A stretch of DNA of 64,000 nt. It comes from Ascaphus truei. Taxonomy: Eukaryota > Chordata > Amphibia > Anura > Ascaphidae. The stretch covers positions 140,325,048 to 140,389,047 of the forward strand of contig CM071570.1 in assembly GCA_036426205.1 (NCBI GenBank), given 5' to 3'. Shown piece after piece: positions 1 to 10,456 of the stretch. The position numbers and the translations under genes were made by a program. The notes beneath the pieces are model-generated. The model was not told the origin of the DNA. It saw only the letters and a list, made by a program, of their open reading frames with translations, and ran no database searches. Each line of letters opens with the position of its first letter. Position 1 is the stretch's first letter.

Positions 1-1920
1 AAGACCGGTCAAAAGGGCTGTCAGGTGGGCAGGGCGCATGGGTCAGGTTGACGCCCATGCCACTTAGCATACCTGGGCTACACCCATTTCTTGGGGCCAC
101 TGGGTCTGGTCTCTGTCTCAAAGGTGTCACTAGCCTGACATCTGCTGTGCATCAGTATGTCAGTTTTGTATACATTATGGGTCTCTGGGTCTTGTCATAA
201 TTGACACTCTTTTAGACAGGGGGACTCTAAATCTGTGGGAGCCTTTTGAGGCTCCATCATAAAAATAATTGCAACCCTTTGAGGCTTGGTCATAAAAATA
301 CCGAAGCTCATTCACCTATATCACAGCTGGATGTCCAAGTAATTCCTGATTGGACTTACAAAAAAATACCTCCTGCCTTACATTTAAGATCTGCTATCAT
401 GTGTTGGTTAGAGGGTATGGCAAGCAATGCGTCTTGTCTTTTACCCTCGCAGACAGGGAATGGCCTGCACATGGGGAATAAAAATGGCGGGGACAGGGTA
501 ACAACAGTAATGCATGGCAAATCAGGTATTAACCCTTTCCTCCCCGTCACAATCTTTGATTGTCCATTCACCCTATATTAAATTGCGAAAAATCTGTCAA
601 AGCTGCCTCTTTGGAGTTTAAATAACATGGCCCTTCATATCATTAAAACAATTACAGGGATATAATGTTAAATAGTTTTAGCATTTGAAACAGTGAAATA
701 TACTTCTGTACTTATACAGTACAGTACTAATTTCTGCACTTTATCGGTATTTAGTACCTTACTGTATATAATGTTACTTGGAAAATGGAAATAAGATGTT
801 GTACCCCACAAATTCTTGTTATAATTTGCATCACATTTTTACTTAATCAGAAAATCAAATCAAAGCACCAAATACCACACTAATAGAATTGACTGCAATA
901 TAAGTAAAAGATTAGCAAGGGTTTTGATAAATGGATGTGCAAGCAAAAGGGTTCAATAAAGATTTAAGTTCAATTACAATTTGGAAGAGCAAAACTACAG
1001 TCAAGATTGAACTCATCAAAATGCACAGTACATATTTCAGAAAATTGAAATCAATTGGAACATAAGATTGCCTTCTATTTTTATTAATCTTGACTTTAGT
1101 GAGTGATTGCTTTAACTTCTGCTTTTTAGCAATGTTTCAGAAAAAGCACATCTTAGAAATCTTACTTAATCTTCAGCAATGAGTTTTCATGGATTTTTTG
1201 CATAAATTCCTCAGAATGTTGTTATGGATCAACTAGGTTGCATTCACCTTAAAACACTAGTCCAGGTAGCAATAAAATTAGAGCATCCACTAAGATATAA
1301 CACTTTTTTCTATTGTGTAACCTGTTTTATAATTACAATTTTATGTTTAAGAGCTTTTCAAATTCAGGCATTGAAGAATAACTTTCAATCCCATGATTTT
1401 GGAATATAGAAAATCTGCACTGTCTTTGTTTGTGACTGAATTATAAACAATTCTTTAAACTCTAAGGCCACTTTGCTTAAGCAGGTTCTAACTTCCATTA
1501 ATATTAATGGGATTTAGGATGTGGTACACCCTTTAGTCAATATGTGACAAAGAAGGTAATCCTATTTAGCGGTCAAGAAAATATAAATTAACAAATATTT
1601 AACTGCTCACAGCTGCTAAAAGATTTCCTGACAAAATATGTAATCAAAGTTAAAAAAAGAAGCAAAAACCACCTGCATTAAAATGCATATTTAAAATTTG
1701 GACAACATTAGTAGGACTTTTGCAGTGTTTTTATTTAAGACTATTTTCCTGTTCCAAAAGAAGAAATAATAAAAACCCAGTATAATAATATAAGGGGTTA
1801 TCCTGTGGCAATAGGGTTTGTCTTTTATGCATATGGACTCCTCATTTGTGATAAAACAACACCAGCTTTGTGATAACACAATTAAACAATTGACTATAGA
1901 CTATTTAAACCTGCCTCCAT
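1..1920. other. AT-rich stretch without a recognisable gene
   Basis: I see no coding domain, RNA gene or dated repeat here. Open frames are short (at most 111 codons), lack any family motif and are what chance gives. A short direct duplication lies at about 243-302, where a unit of about 32 bases containing TTTGAGGCT and CATAAAAATA occurs twice. From about 600 the sequence is strongly AT-rich with many TACAGTA/TACTGTA heptamers. It may be decayed repeat or plain intergenic DNA. Confidence 0.6.
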
Positions 1921-2240
1921 ATCATTGGAATAACCCCTGATGAAGTCATGTAATCGTGATGAAACGCACTGAGACGTGAGTTGCTGATGTGACGTCACAA
2001 CGCTGAGGAGCTACGGGAGGTGACTGAGGTGTTCCGATGAGTCTGCAAGCTGATTGCAGGCATTCAGCTGATTTTCAGCAAGCTGTGCACTGCGAGGCTG
2101 AGGGAACATCTACACATAGTAAGGTTGCTACACCACTACGCCGCTGACAAGAGCAGACGATGGTGGTGATATTCGGCAACAAAGACTCCAGTACGCCCGT
2201 GGTGAAAAACGTCTCCAGCGCCTAGTAATAACTCTTAAAA
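1921..2240 (+). mobile_element. Penelope-like element terminal fragment
   Basis: This block starts with a hammerhead-like core (1937-1965), continues with a CRE-type palindrome TGACGTCA (1990-1997) and then a GC-richer leader with no protein signal. The same order of features, in reverse complement, is found at 2605-2655 beside recognisable PLE coding sequence, so I assign this block to the terminal region of a PLE. The element it belonged to is not otherwise visible on this strand, and the boundaries are approximate. Confidence 0.45.
1934..1970 (+). ncRNA. hammerhead ribozyme-like motif (PLE-associated)
   Basis: The sequence has CTGATGA at 1937-1943 and GAAAC at 1961-1965. These are the two invariant halves of a hammerhead core. 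The intervening bases can form a stem TCATG/CGTGA (one G-U pair) capped by TAAT, with one bulged G. Minimal hammerheads of this kind are known in the terminal repeats of Penelope-like elements and are common in frog genomes. Stems I and III are very short, as in that class, and self-cleavage cannot be judged from sequence. Confidence 0.5.
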
Positions 2241-3484
2241 CACAAAAATAGGTGCGCATGGAGAGAAACGAGAAAGACCGAAATTAGTACTGTACATCAA
2301 TCTTTATAACAAAATAAAATATAAAATATCACAATTGATTGTTGACAAAATGAAGGTCAAATTACACTACATTAAAATCAAGATCACATAGATCAAAAAG
2401 CGCCCGTGAGACACACTGAGGACCGGTCACTGGCACCCACAATCTCACATCAGGAGTAATCCCTAGTTTATATATTAGAGAGAGAGTCCAAGACTGCAAA
2501 GTTGATAAATCACAGACCTTAGGAATCAAAGTCCTCCTATTGGCATCCTCGTGGTGTCTCTAGGCTGCAGTGCGAAAGTCCGTCGTCATGGACGTAACGT
2601 CGCTGCGTATGACGTCACCTACGTGTTTCGTGTCAGATGGCACTTCTTCAGGGAAGTCATGTGATCTCATGGTGGTGTTTAAGTACCTGAGCAAACTGAT
2701 ACTTCCACCAATGAGAATCAGTGTCTGGGAACACTAACCCAACCTTCCAATCAGTTACACAAATAAACAATCTGGACTAACTACACATATGACAAACAAA
2801 AAAAAATGCCATACACCTAAAATGACACATATGCATTTCATATATAAAACACTTGGAAATAATTTTACCTGTGAACAATAAATATTATACAAGCAAGAGA
2901 TGGTAAATATAAAACATTTATAACACATCACAGCTTGTAATTACAGTACTTAGCAAGGATCAGAGCACAGCTCGCAGGACCCTTGACTCAATAATATATA
3001 AAAAAACATCAACATCATATCAATACTTGTTGCTGTAGAAGTATATCACGCTAAATGATGCTATTCAGTTAGTACTAAGCCAACTTATACATAAATAATA
3101 TTTAAAAATATACATGAAAAACTAGAAAAAACTTCGCTAAACATAATTAATATTGATGATAGTAATTGGTCTTGACTACTAACGACTCGTACTGAAATAC
3201 ATATAATAAAAAACATACAATAAATTTATATAATAAAAATATTCCTTAAAAAAGTCCAATACCCATATAACATCACACAGTGATATGTGAATTGCAGATT
3301 ATTTAATGAAATCTCCAAAATAACTTTATATAACCCATAACCAAAAGGTTTCATCTAGTTGACTGAAACACCTCCTAATTAAACAGAAAAAAAAACAGAC
3401 AATGGGTCATCTTTTGGGTAAGTATATTGGTCACTCTCAAATAAACCAAAGGACCATACAATATTTATTTCAGAAATAGGGCCA
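2240..3484 (-). mobile_element. 3' untranslated part of a minus-strand PLE
   Basis: This stretch lies downstream, on the minus strand, of the GIY-YIG remnant at 3485-3795 and carries no protein signal. It is AT-rich, with a GC-richer segment at about 2400-2700 that contains a hammerhead-like motif. I read it as the 3' region of the same Penelope-like element. The left boundary near 2240 is a guess. Confidence 0.45.
2605..2655 (-). ncRNA. hammerhead ribozyme-like motif, degenerate
   Basis: On the minus strand CTGAAGA (complement of 2645-2651) is followed by GAAAC (GAAA is the complement of 2626-2629). A GTG/CAC pairing lies between them, and ACACGTAGG follows. The canonical core is CTGATGA, so one invariant base is changed and the copy is probably inactive. 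It lies 3' of PLE coding sequence on the same strand, matching the motifs at 8055-8082 and 40330-40366. A TGACGTCA palindrome (2610-2617) follows within a few bases. Confidence 0.45.
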
Positions 3485-3795
3485 ATTCAATAAGCTCATT
3501 CAGCCCTCCAGGCGATTTACTTCCCAGGGTATAAATCCAATATTGTTCCCTTTGGAGAAGGAAATTCTCCCTATCCCCTCTCCTAGGGTCTCTAGGGATA
3601 GCTTCAATCCCCCGGAAGCGGAAGCCTTACCTTCATGACATATTAGAAAATGTTGGGCTAAATTATGAATGATTTTTCCCCTATCTAAATTAGATTGTGC
3701 ATTTCAATCCCATTGATATGCTCACAGATGCGCACTTTGAGTGGTCTGATTGTTTTCCCAATGTATAAAAGTTGTCAAGGGCAATCTAATTTAGA
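3485..3795 (-). pseudogene. PLE GIY-YIG endonuclease, C-terminal remnant
   Basis: Reading the minus strand from about 3790 gives a run YIGKTIRPLKVRICEHINGI. This is the core of the GIY-YIG-like endonuclease domain of Penelope-like elements (G-K-T and R..EH residues visible). A frameshift near 3600 follows, then EQYWIYTLGS and GLNELIEL, which is the usual C-terminal ending (R-E-x-x-W-I-Y-x-L ... GLNE). The upstream reverse transcriptase is missing because the copy ends at an inverted junction near 3785. The frame is broken by at least one frameshift. Confidence 0.75.
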
Positions 3796-3832
3796 TAGGG
3801 GCAAAACCATTTATAATTAGCCCAACATTTTT
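3636..3832. repeat. inverted repeat at the junction of two PLE copies
   Basis: About 50 bases at 3640-3690 recur in reverse complement at 3781-3832. The shared string includes CAATCTAATTTAGATAGGGG followed by AGCCCAACATTTT with small indels. The two arms are the same PLE coding segment in opposite orientations, separated by about 90 bases. This marks the point where the minus-strand copy meets sequence of a plus-strand copy. Confidence 0.75.
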
Positions 3833-3994
3833 TTCGCACCAATCCCGCGTTTGGGAATTGATGCCTAGAGACTTGATTTCTGAGGATTTCGTTCCGTGGA
3901 CATTTTATTTTGTTTTGCCCCATCCCAGTCAGTATTTATTCGTGTTATTTTGTAAATCAAGCTGTGTGTTTCTCATGTGAATAAATTACAATTT

Positions 3995-5467
3995 ATTTTA
4001 TCTCACGTTTTGTTCAATCAAAGAATCCGGGTAATTTTTGTGTTAAAAGCAATGGTCTCCCGTGACACACGCTCCTTGTCATCGACTCCTTCTCTTCCAT
4101 CAGATGGAAATCTTCCTAGATGGGCAACCTGTGACATGCAGTCTCTTTACACCTACATTACGCACGATCGGGGTCTTGAGGCTATTGGGCATTTTTTGGG
4201 GGGTGAGGGGGAATTGTGTGATGCACAAAGTGAATGAATCATTTCTCTCATAGACTATATTCTCAGACATAACAATTTTCTGTTTAGGGAGGGCTTCCAT
4301 CTCCAGACCTGTGGTATGACCTCTTTATGGGATTCTGGGAATCCAGGTATATCTGGGCCAATGCGCGGCTGGGGGGGCCTGGTTTTCTATGGCCGGTACA
4401 TTGATGACATCTTGATCATATGGGATGGGGGCAATCTCAATTAAGTTCTTGCAGAATTCAATATCAATGAATTGGGCCTCCAGTTCACTCATCAAACTAG
4501 TTCTAGTGATATAGTTTTTCTTGATCTTGAGTTATCAGTCGACGTTGACCTGGTTATTAATACAAAAGTACATTTCAAAAGTGTTGCAGTCAACAGCTAT
4601 CGACATGCTGAGAGCAGTCATCATCCAAAATGGATCAGCAATATACCGCTGAGCCAATTCAATAGGCTCAGACAGAACTGCTCTTCTGACCACACTTTTG
4701 ATGAACAGTCACGTCGCCTAATGACCAATTTTGCAACAAAAGTATATGATACAGAGGTTGTACAAGAAGCATATACCAAAGTAAAGGCTATTGAGAGGAG
4801 TGATCTCCTAGCCAAATCTAAATCCAAATCTATTTATTCCAACCATCAGCACCTGACTAGAAAACATGGTAGTAAAACCCAATTAAACATGAGCAGTGCA
4901 ACATTTATAACTAGCATCAATGGTTATTCTAATAGAATCCAGTCTATTTTGAATGAACATTGGAAGGTTCTGCTTTGTGACCCACATCTCAATGGGCAAC
5001 TTATTCAAACAGCTCCAATAGTATTCCGTAAAGGAATGAGCATAAAAAATCAATTGGAACCTAGTAGGTTGAGGGAACCAGAAATAGTGGAAAAGGGTTG
5101 TTTGGGTAGATTTGGCAATCATAGAGGTGGTAGGTCATGTTGCATAATGTGTAGACACATTGTGACTATGAATACCTTTGTCTCTTTTACCAATAATACA
5201 GTGCATTCTATTAAAAGTAATATTAACTGTTTATCGACTTATGTTGTCTGTTTACTGTCTTGCACATGTAATCTCCAATACATTAGTCGCACCAAACGTC
5301 CACTATGCATCAGGTTCCTTGAGCATCGGCATGACATAGTCAAGGGGGTCCTGGTGCACAGTGTCTCCAGACATTTTGTGTTAGTCCATCCTAAAGATCT
5401 TAATGGACTTAGAATACAGAGAATTGAGACTATCCCCTCCTCAAAATTGGAGGGGGATAGATTTTAG
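3995..5467 (+). pseudogene. Penelope-like element reverse transcriptase and GIY-YIG domain
   Basis: The region encodes most of the C-terminal two thirds of a PLE polyprotein, which combines a telomerase-like reverse transcriptase with a GIY-YIG nuclease. Motif A reads CDMQSLYTYITHDRGLEAI near 4130. The catalytic motif appears as GRYIDDILIIW near 4392-4425 in another frame. A 331-codon open frame (4472-5467) then runs through FLDLELSVDVD, the SSHHPKW/NRLRQNC segment, a cysteine pair CCIMC near 5140, and the GIY-YIG region YISRTKRPL with RFLEHRHDI (5270-5350). The RT half has frameshifts and a stop near 4440, and the N-terminal part is missing. In GIY-YIG the glycine before K/R is replaced (ISRT instead of IGRT), so the nuclease is probably dead. 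Confidence 0.8.
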
Positions 5468-5857
5468 ACACTATGGGGCCTATACTATAAACAGTTATTT
5501 TCTTATGAGCACAGGAATCCTGGTTCATTTTAACAGTTAAGTTACCTGTTTAGGGAACACTTTAAGTGTAGAGTTCTGTGTAACCACTGAAAAGATACAA
5601 TCTACAACCCACATACAGCTGCAACATAGCATTCAATGCCATTTGAAACTGGGGAAAATATCTGTGATATAGAGAATCTCTTGCAGTATTATAGGACTTA
5701 ACCAGTTCCTATTGCAACATATAGCGTCTTTTAGGTTTTAACTTTATATTTCTAGTTTTCAACCTTTCGTCAACAATTAAATTAAAGTAGTATATTATTA
5801 TTTAATTTGTAGAGGCAGATTGCTTGCAATAAGGATTCTTTTCTCTCCTGTTGATAA
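5468..5857 (+). mobile_element. presumed 3' flank of the plus-strand PLE
   Basis: There is no coding signal. The block follows the PLE stop codon and ends at a duplicated GIY-YIG segment, so it is most simply PLE 3' sequence. No hammerhead-like motif was found here. Confidence 0.35.
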
Positions 5858-5948
5858 GCATTCTATTAAAAGTAATATTAACTGTTTATTGACTTATGTT
5901 GTCTATTTACTGTCTTGCACATGTAATCTCCAATAAATTGGTCGCTCT
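5855..5948 (+). repeat. duplicated PLE GIY-YIG segment
   Basis: This is a near-copy of 5204-5295, from AGCATTCTATTAAAAGTAAT through CTCCAATA..TTGGTCGC, with a few substitutions. It is a partial direct duplication of the coding segment about 650 bases downstream, or the end of a second copy of the same PLE. Confidence 0.8.
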
Positions 5949-6529
5949 ACTATCGAGCCAAAATACCTACTGCTATTCAGTAAGCTTCGATAAGTGGGCG
6001 ATAAAGGCATGAATTGCAAAAATTGCAGAGTGAGCAGCAATAAGCCACTTATCGGCAGGTTCTGATACTCTTGCAATTCTAGAAGCCGTGATTAGATTAT
6101 CGAGGCCTATCAATGGATACAGGGTGGGTATAGTGGGTCTGGGGAGAGTGGTTAGGCCCCCCGGGTGGGTATCGGGGCAGAGTGGGTTAACCCCTTAATT
6201 ACTGTAGCGGTAATTAACCGCTACGGTGATTAAGGGGTTATGGGATATTATAATGTATTTTGCTATGTATTTTTCTGGCAACGAGGACAGGGACCTTGCA
6301 GTAAGCTGACGAGGATGCCCATCATAATGCAGGAGTAAGTAGAACTTTATTTATTTACTTGATTTATGTATGCTGGCTAATGTTGTGTTTAATAATGGGC
6401 AGGTAATCTATTATCCATATCTGGATAATAGTTATTTTGCCCATTACTGTACTGTATGTGTTTGCGGGGGGGAAGGTGGGTGTATTTATTTAAGTGTAGG
6501 ACATGTTTTATTGTTTACATACAGGATTG
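5949..6529. other. non-coding stretch with palindrome
   Basis: No gene is visible. It opens with CAGTAAGCTTCGATAAGTGG-type sequence resembling ends of frog MITEs and contains one strong palindrome at 6188-6240 that is listed separately. The rest is unassigned. Confidence 0.5.
6188..6240. repeat. 53-base imperfect palindrome
   Basis: Arms TAACCCCTTAAT and ATTAAGGGGTTA, together with internal AGCGGTAATT and AACCGCTACG, pair almost fully around a centre near 6214. It could be the centre of a fold-back element or a cruciform-forming site. Confidence 0.75.
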
Positions 6530-6960
6530 GTACCACAGGGCTGCGGGGACCCATGGAGACCACCTGAGGACCCTCGGACGCCCACGGGTACCACCTGAGG
6601 ACCCCCGGACGACCATGGGTACCTGTGGACCCATGGGGGACAGTTGCGAGGAAGAAATGGGGGACCCACAGCTTTGGGGGCCCCGTGGACCCGCAGGGAG
6701 AACCCAAGAGCCCCAGAACACCGTGAGAACCACCTGACGGCCCCAGACACCAGTGGGGATTACCCGGGGACCCCCAGACACCCGCGGGACAACCCATGGA
6801 CCCCATTGTGGCCCACAGTGATGTGCAGCGACCACCTACAGGCCCATGGCACCTAGTGGGGACCACCAGGAGACCACCAGACACCCATGGGTAACCCCCG
6901 TGGTGCACTGTGGGGCCTGTGGACACCTGTCAGGACCACCAGGGACCTCTGTCATCCTGG
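6530..6960. repeat. decayed GC-rich minisatellite
   Basis: The block consists of imperfect copies of a unit of roughly 35-45 bases built from GGGACCACC, GGACCCCC(G/A)GAC and CCCATGGGTAC. Because the unit lacks stop codons, all frames on both strands stay open for 70-146 codons. Those open frames are proline/glycine-rich low-complexity artefacts and not genes. Unit divergence is high, so the array is old. Confidence 0.8.
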
Positions 6961-7019
6961 GGTATTAATCCGGTGTGTAAAATAATAAATCATGGTTTTA
7001 TGGGGGAGCACAGGGGGTA

Positions 7020-7290
7020 GCTGGGGTATTGGTGCTTACTACAGTAAATAATTTTACATTTAAATTGTATTCCTAGTGTTGATGAGCAGGGGTCTCTGGA
7101 GCAGAACCATGCTGGTTTCATGTCCGGGGACCCCCTGCTTCCCAAGATACAGGCCCTGGTATGGGGTGCCAGTATCCCTCTGCTTTGTTTACATCCCACG
7201 TGGATTTTAACATGGAGGAGATACCGGCACCTCATACCGAGGCCTGTAACTCAGCATGTAGGTGTCCACGAGGCTTAAATCAACTTTGTT
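7020..7290. repeat. palindromic dispersed repeat, copy 1 (short)
   Basis: It contains the arm GGGTGCCAGTATCCCTCTGC with TTTGTTTACATCC, then the facing arm GGATTTTAACATGG and GATACCGGCACCTCATACC. The same modules occur at 7425-7930 and 22010-22540. The inverted arms make this a fold-back, possibly non-autonomous DNA transposon. No coding capacity. Confidence 0.6.
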
Positions 7291-7424
7291 CAGCTCATGA
7301 GACCCTCTGCTCACACACACTATGAATAAAAATAAAATGTAAGCAGCTTCATTACCTTAGCAGCTATCCGCTAAGGTAATTTTTGTTTTTTGGGGGGAGG
7401 AGATTTTTGATACTAGTGTGAGGG

Positions 7425-7930
7425 AGCAGGGGGTCTCCTGAGTTGAACAAAGTTGATTTCAGCCTTGGGGACCTCTTACTTCCAGAGAAACAGGCCCCGT
7501 TATTGGGTGCCGTTATCTCCTCTGCTTTGTTTAGATCCCACGGTCACGTGACCCACAGGATTTTAACATGGGGATACTGGCACCTCATAATGGGGCCTGT
7601 ATCTCGGGAAGTAGGGGGTCCCAGGACCTGGAACTAATGCGGTTCAGCTCCGGAGAACCCCTGCTACATCACTGTAATGTTAGAATTTTAATAAAATCCC
7701 CAAGATTGCCTGTGAGAGGCACGCAGTTAAAGTTACTGATTCAGCCTCTTACTGTGCATCTATTACAGAAAGTCAGACCCCGGTAGGACTCACACAGCAA
7801 GGACCCCTGCTGTATTACTCCAGCGGGCCATTAGTCTGTCGCTGTGCAACTCAGCCAAATCACGGGCATATCTCGAAATTCCATTTTGAGATTTGTTCGA
7901 ATAACGGCCGCTGTATCTGTAGTGTGGCGA
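7425..7930. repeat. palindromic dispersed repeat, copy 2
   Basis: This copy matches 22010-22540 over about 500 bases. Shared landmarks are TTGAACAAAGTTGATTTCAG, GATTTTAACATGGGGATAC, TTAGAATTTTAATAAAA, the GGACCCCTGCTGT / GGGCCATTA module and the terminal palindrome TCTCGAAATTCCATTTTGAG followed by CGAATAACGGCCGCT. The first 200 bases fold back on themselves. It looks like a non-autonomous DNA element; the family is not identified. Confidence 0.7.
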
Positions 7931-8039
7931 CCAAACTCCATTGAGCTTCGCTTCACTTCCACAGAACTCCCGGGGCTTTCTTCCACACAGCACTTTCCAC
8001 TGCACAGCAGATGCAAATGCTGATGATGCTCTCCTACTA

Positions 8040-9440
8040 AAAAACACACCCTATGCGTTTCAAATTTCGTCTTTGTCAGGGGTTGATAATTAATTACCTC
8101 TCCCTACCTCCTTATGTAGTCACCTCCTCCTTTGCATTGGTTAGATCAGTAAAGCGTCATAGTCATTCCTTAATGTCCATTTGTGGCATGATTAGACATA
8201 AAATTAGATTTAATAATATGATTATTTGTACAATTATAAATTGGATCTCTATCAGCATAGAGAGAAATTATGCAATATTCTATATTTTGCCAAATTTCCT
8301 GGCATATATATAAATGAGTTTTAGTGTGAAGATCCATAAACTCATATAATTAATCACTCTATGCTTAATAGCCATATAGTTATTATACACCTAAAATATA
8401 TTATATACAGAAGATAAGCATATCCAAAATATGGTATATATGAACTGGGAATAAAGCTCATGGTATAAACCAAAATATAAAGTTATAATACCAATAGATG
8501 AAATAGATTATCTAACTGTTGGAAATATATACTTCATAACTGTATATTGCATAATCGAATATTGGTATAAACACCTAATACCTTAAATAGATATAGAGAG
8601 GATTTATTACATGCATAATTACCAATATTAACTATTCGCAAGGAAATGCATATTCCCAATTTATACCAAACTATTAAATGGGAAATACATCCCAGCAATG
8701 TTGTTAATAAGCTGAATTATCTTACAACCAAACCTTATAAACAACATATTGACATATATGTGAATCTAGAAACTTAATAGGGTATGCAAAGGCACTGAAC
8801 ATAGCTGCACAGTGAACTAAGTATCAATGATGATGTTGAAACATTTTCGGAACACAGATACTATGGAAACACAAACAGTAACTGTAGTTAAATCAGAGCA
8901 GTCATAAGGACAATATACTACCCAATATTAGATTATATGAAAAAACAGAAAACATAGCGTAAAATTTGAACACTATATTAACTAATAGGTCTCAGTCAAA
9001 CAGATTAGTCTCTAAGGAAGAACCCCAGATCTATGTCAATGTTGAGACCATACGGTGCTAGGGATTTTAATGCATAGATCTAGTATGTCTCCAGTTTGGA
9101 AATGGGGGAAATTTTGTTCCCTCCTCTCAAATTGTGTTATCTATTCTCATAAATTAGACCTTAGGGTCTTGGGCATGACAATCTTTAATATGTTTAGACA
9201 CGGTGTGTCGACTGAGACCTTTTTCCATATTTCCAACATGTTCCGCTATTCTGATTTTTAACTTATGTGTTGTATTCCCTACATATTGTTTATTGCAGGG
9301 CCACTGTAATACGTAAATTATATCATCAGAATTGCAGTCTATCAGATCCTCAATCTCAAAACATCTTTAGTTATTTCAGATTGTACAGACTTATATGTCT
9401 TTGTAGAATTTGGATGTAATTTACAACTCTTACAATTAAG
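8040..9440 (-). mobile_element. 3' portion of a minus-strand PLE
   Basis: From 9440 down to about 9050 the minus strand encodes the PLE zinc-finger and GIY-YIG domain. Below that comes about 970 bases of AT-rich 3' untranslated sequence ending near a hammerhead-like motif at 8055-8082. This is the 3' end of the element whose reverse transcriptase lies at 12263-13700. A LINE inserted at 9464 separates the two parts. Confidence 0.7.
8055..8082 (-). ncRNA. hammerhead ribozyme-like remnant
   Basis: On the minus strand CTGACAA (complement of 8073-8079) and GAAACGC (GAAA is the complement of 8058-8061) frame a short spacer, followed by ATAGG. Two core bases differ from CTGATGA. It occupies the same place, 3' of the GIY-YIG region on the same strand, as the motifs at 2605-2655 and 40330-40366. 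Confidence 0.4.
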
Positions 9441-9446
9441 ACACTT
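9050..9446 (-). pseudogene. PLE zinc-finger and GIY-YIG domain
   Basis: The minus strand shows a cysteine-rich linker (CLNCKSC) and then IIYVLQWPCNKQYVGNTTHK and RIAEHVGN, followed by HTVSKHIKDCH. These are the GIY-YIG core (YVGNT for the usual YVGKT) and the downstream histidine-rich part of Penelope-like endonucleases. One or two stops interrupt it. The linker frame resumes directly at 11617 once the inserted LINE and one copy of its target duplication are removed, which shows that the two halves were once contiguous. Confidence 0.75.
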
Positions 9447-9463
9447 AAAAAAAAGCCCTTTGT
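9447..9463. repeat. left target-site duplication of the LINE insertion
   Basis: AAAAAAAAGCCCTTTGT at this position is repeated at 11600-11616 immediately after the LINE tail. Confidence 0.85.
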
Positions 9464-9775
9464 CAGAACTTTGGAAAAAGGCTCACAGACTGACTCAGAG
9501 AGTTTTAGGCTTCAATCTCCCTTTCGACCTATGGGTGTGTCTCCTAAATAAACCCCTGGAGAACCTGGATAGATTCCAGAATAAACTCATTAGTCATATA
9601 ATGACAGCAACGCGCTGTGCTATAGCAGAAGCGTGGATGAGTCCAAGCCTGCCGGTTCTTAATCAGATAAGAACAAGAATTTGGTACTCTCTCAAAATGG
9701 AGAGACATCCGGGGATTCTAAGAGACTCCTGTTCAACGTTTCAAAAGGTATGGCAACCGTGGTTGATCTATGAAT
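9464..9775 (+). pseudogene. L1/Tx1 ORF2 C-terminal fragment
   Basis: An open frame reads through LWKKAHRLTQRVLGFNLPFD, then RCAIAEAWMSPSLPVLNQIR and RIWYSLKMER to FQKVWQPWL. The same order (LW..I..WL..ILDLEIPFD, RCEIAALWKQ, IRNRIWY, FLKVWTPWL) is seen at the C-terminus of the full-length LINE at 28091-28525 on the other strand. Endonuclease and reverse transcriptase domains are absent, so it is a dead 5'-truncated copy. Confidence 0.75.
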
Positions 9776-10168
9776 CTCTTAACACGCAGGACCACTGTTG
9801 CAGGGTACATGCAACTACACACGCGGGGTCTCTTGACAAGGCTCCTGAAATCCCTCTCCTGGCTTCCGATCAAATCCCGCATCTCACACTCCATTCTTCT
9901 CCTCACTTTTAAAGCTTTACATTCTTCTGCCCCTCCTTACATCTCATCCCTAATTTCTCGCTATGCACCATCCAGACTCTTGCGTTCTTCTCAAGGATGT
10001 CTTCTTTCTACCCCTTTTGTATTTAAAGCCCTCTCCCGCCTTAAACCTTTTTCACTGACTGCCCCACACCTCTGGAATGCCCTTCCCCTCAGTACCCGAC
10101 TAGCACCCTCTCTATCCACCTTTAAGACCCACCTTAAGACACATTTGCTTAAAGAAGCATATGAATAG
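9776..10168 (+). pseudogene. L2 reverse transcriptase C-terminus
   Basis: The frame reads LLKSLSWLPIKSRISHSILL, then FKALHSSAPPYISSLI and APHLWNALPLSTRLAPSLST with FKTHLKTHLLKEAYE and a stop. The WLP-x-R, APPYI..L and LWN(A/S)LP motifs mark the thumb/C-terminal segment of L2/CR1-group LINE proteins. The catalytic palm is missing through 5' truncation. Confidence 0.8.
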
Positions 10169-10456
10169 CACTGTGGATATTCTGAACACAGGATACATAA
10201 AGATTGGCCCCCTGCAGACGCACTTACCAGAACTCCCTCCTACTGTCTCTGTACGTTCTACCTACCTACCAATTAGACTTTAAGCTCCTCGGGGCAGGGA
10301 CTCCTCTTCCGAAATGTTACTTTTATGTCTAAAGCACTTATTCCCATGATCTGTTATTTATATTATCTGTTATTTATTTGATTACCACATGTATTACTAC
10401 TGTGAAGCGCTATGTACACTAATGGCGCTATATAAATAAAGACATACAATACAATA
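9776..10456 (+). mobile_element. L2-type LINE 3' fragment
   Basis: The fragment carries the last 130 or so codons of an L2-clade ORF2 and a 3' UTR ending GCGCTATATAAATAAAGACA plus a simple ACAAT repeat, the hallmark L2 tail. Related tails lie at 36630-37050, 42685-42960 and 44095-44345. It sits inside the LINE at 9464-11599. Confidence 0.8.

Noticed and set aside
6456..6926. Overlapping open frames of 70-146 codons on both strands
   Set aside because: They come from a stop-free GC-rich minisatellite; composition is proline/glycine-rich and no frame is favoured.
10040..10170. Possible host exon ending KTHLLKEAYE
   Set aside because: Recognised as the C-terminus of an L2-type LINE because the same segment recurs at 36.7 kb with the same 3' tail.
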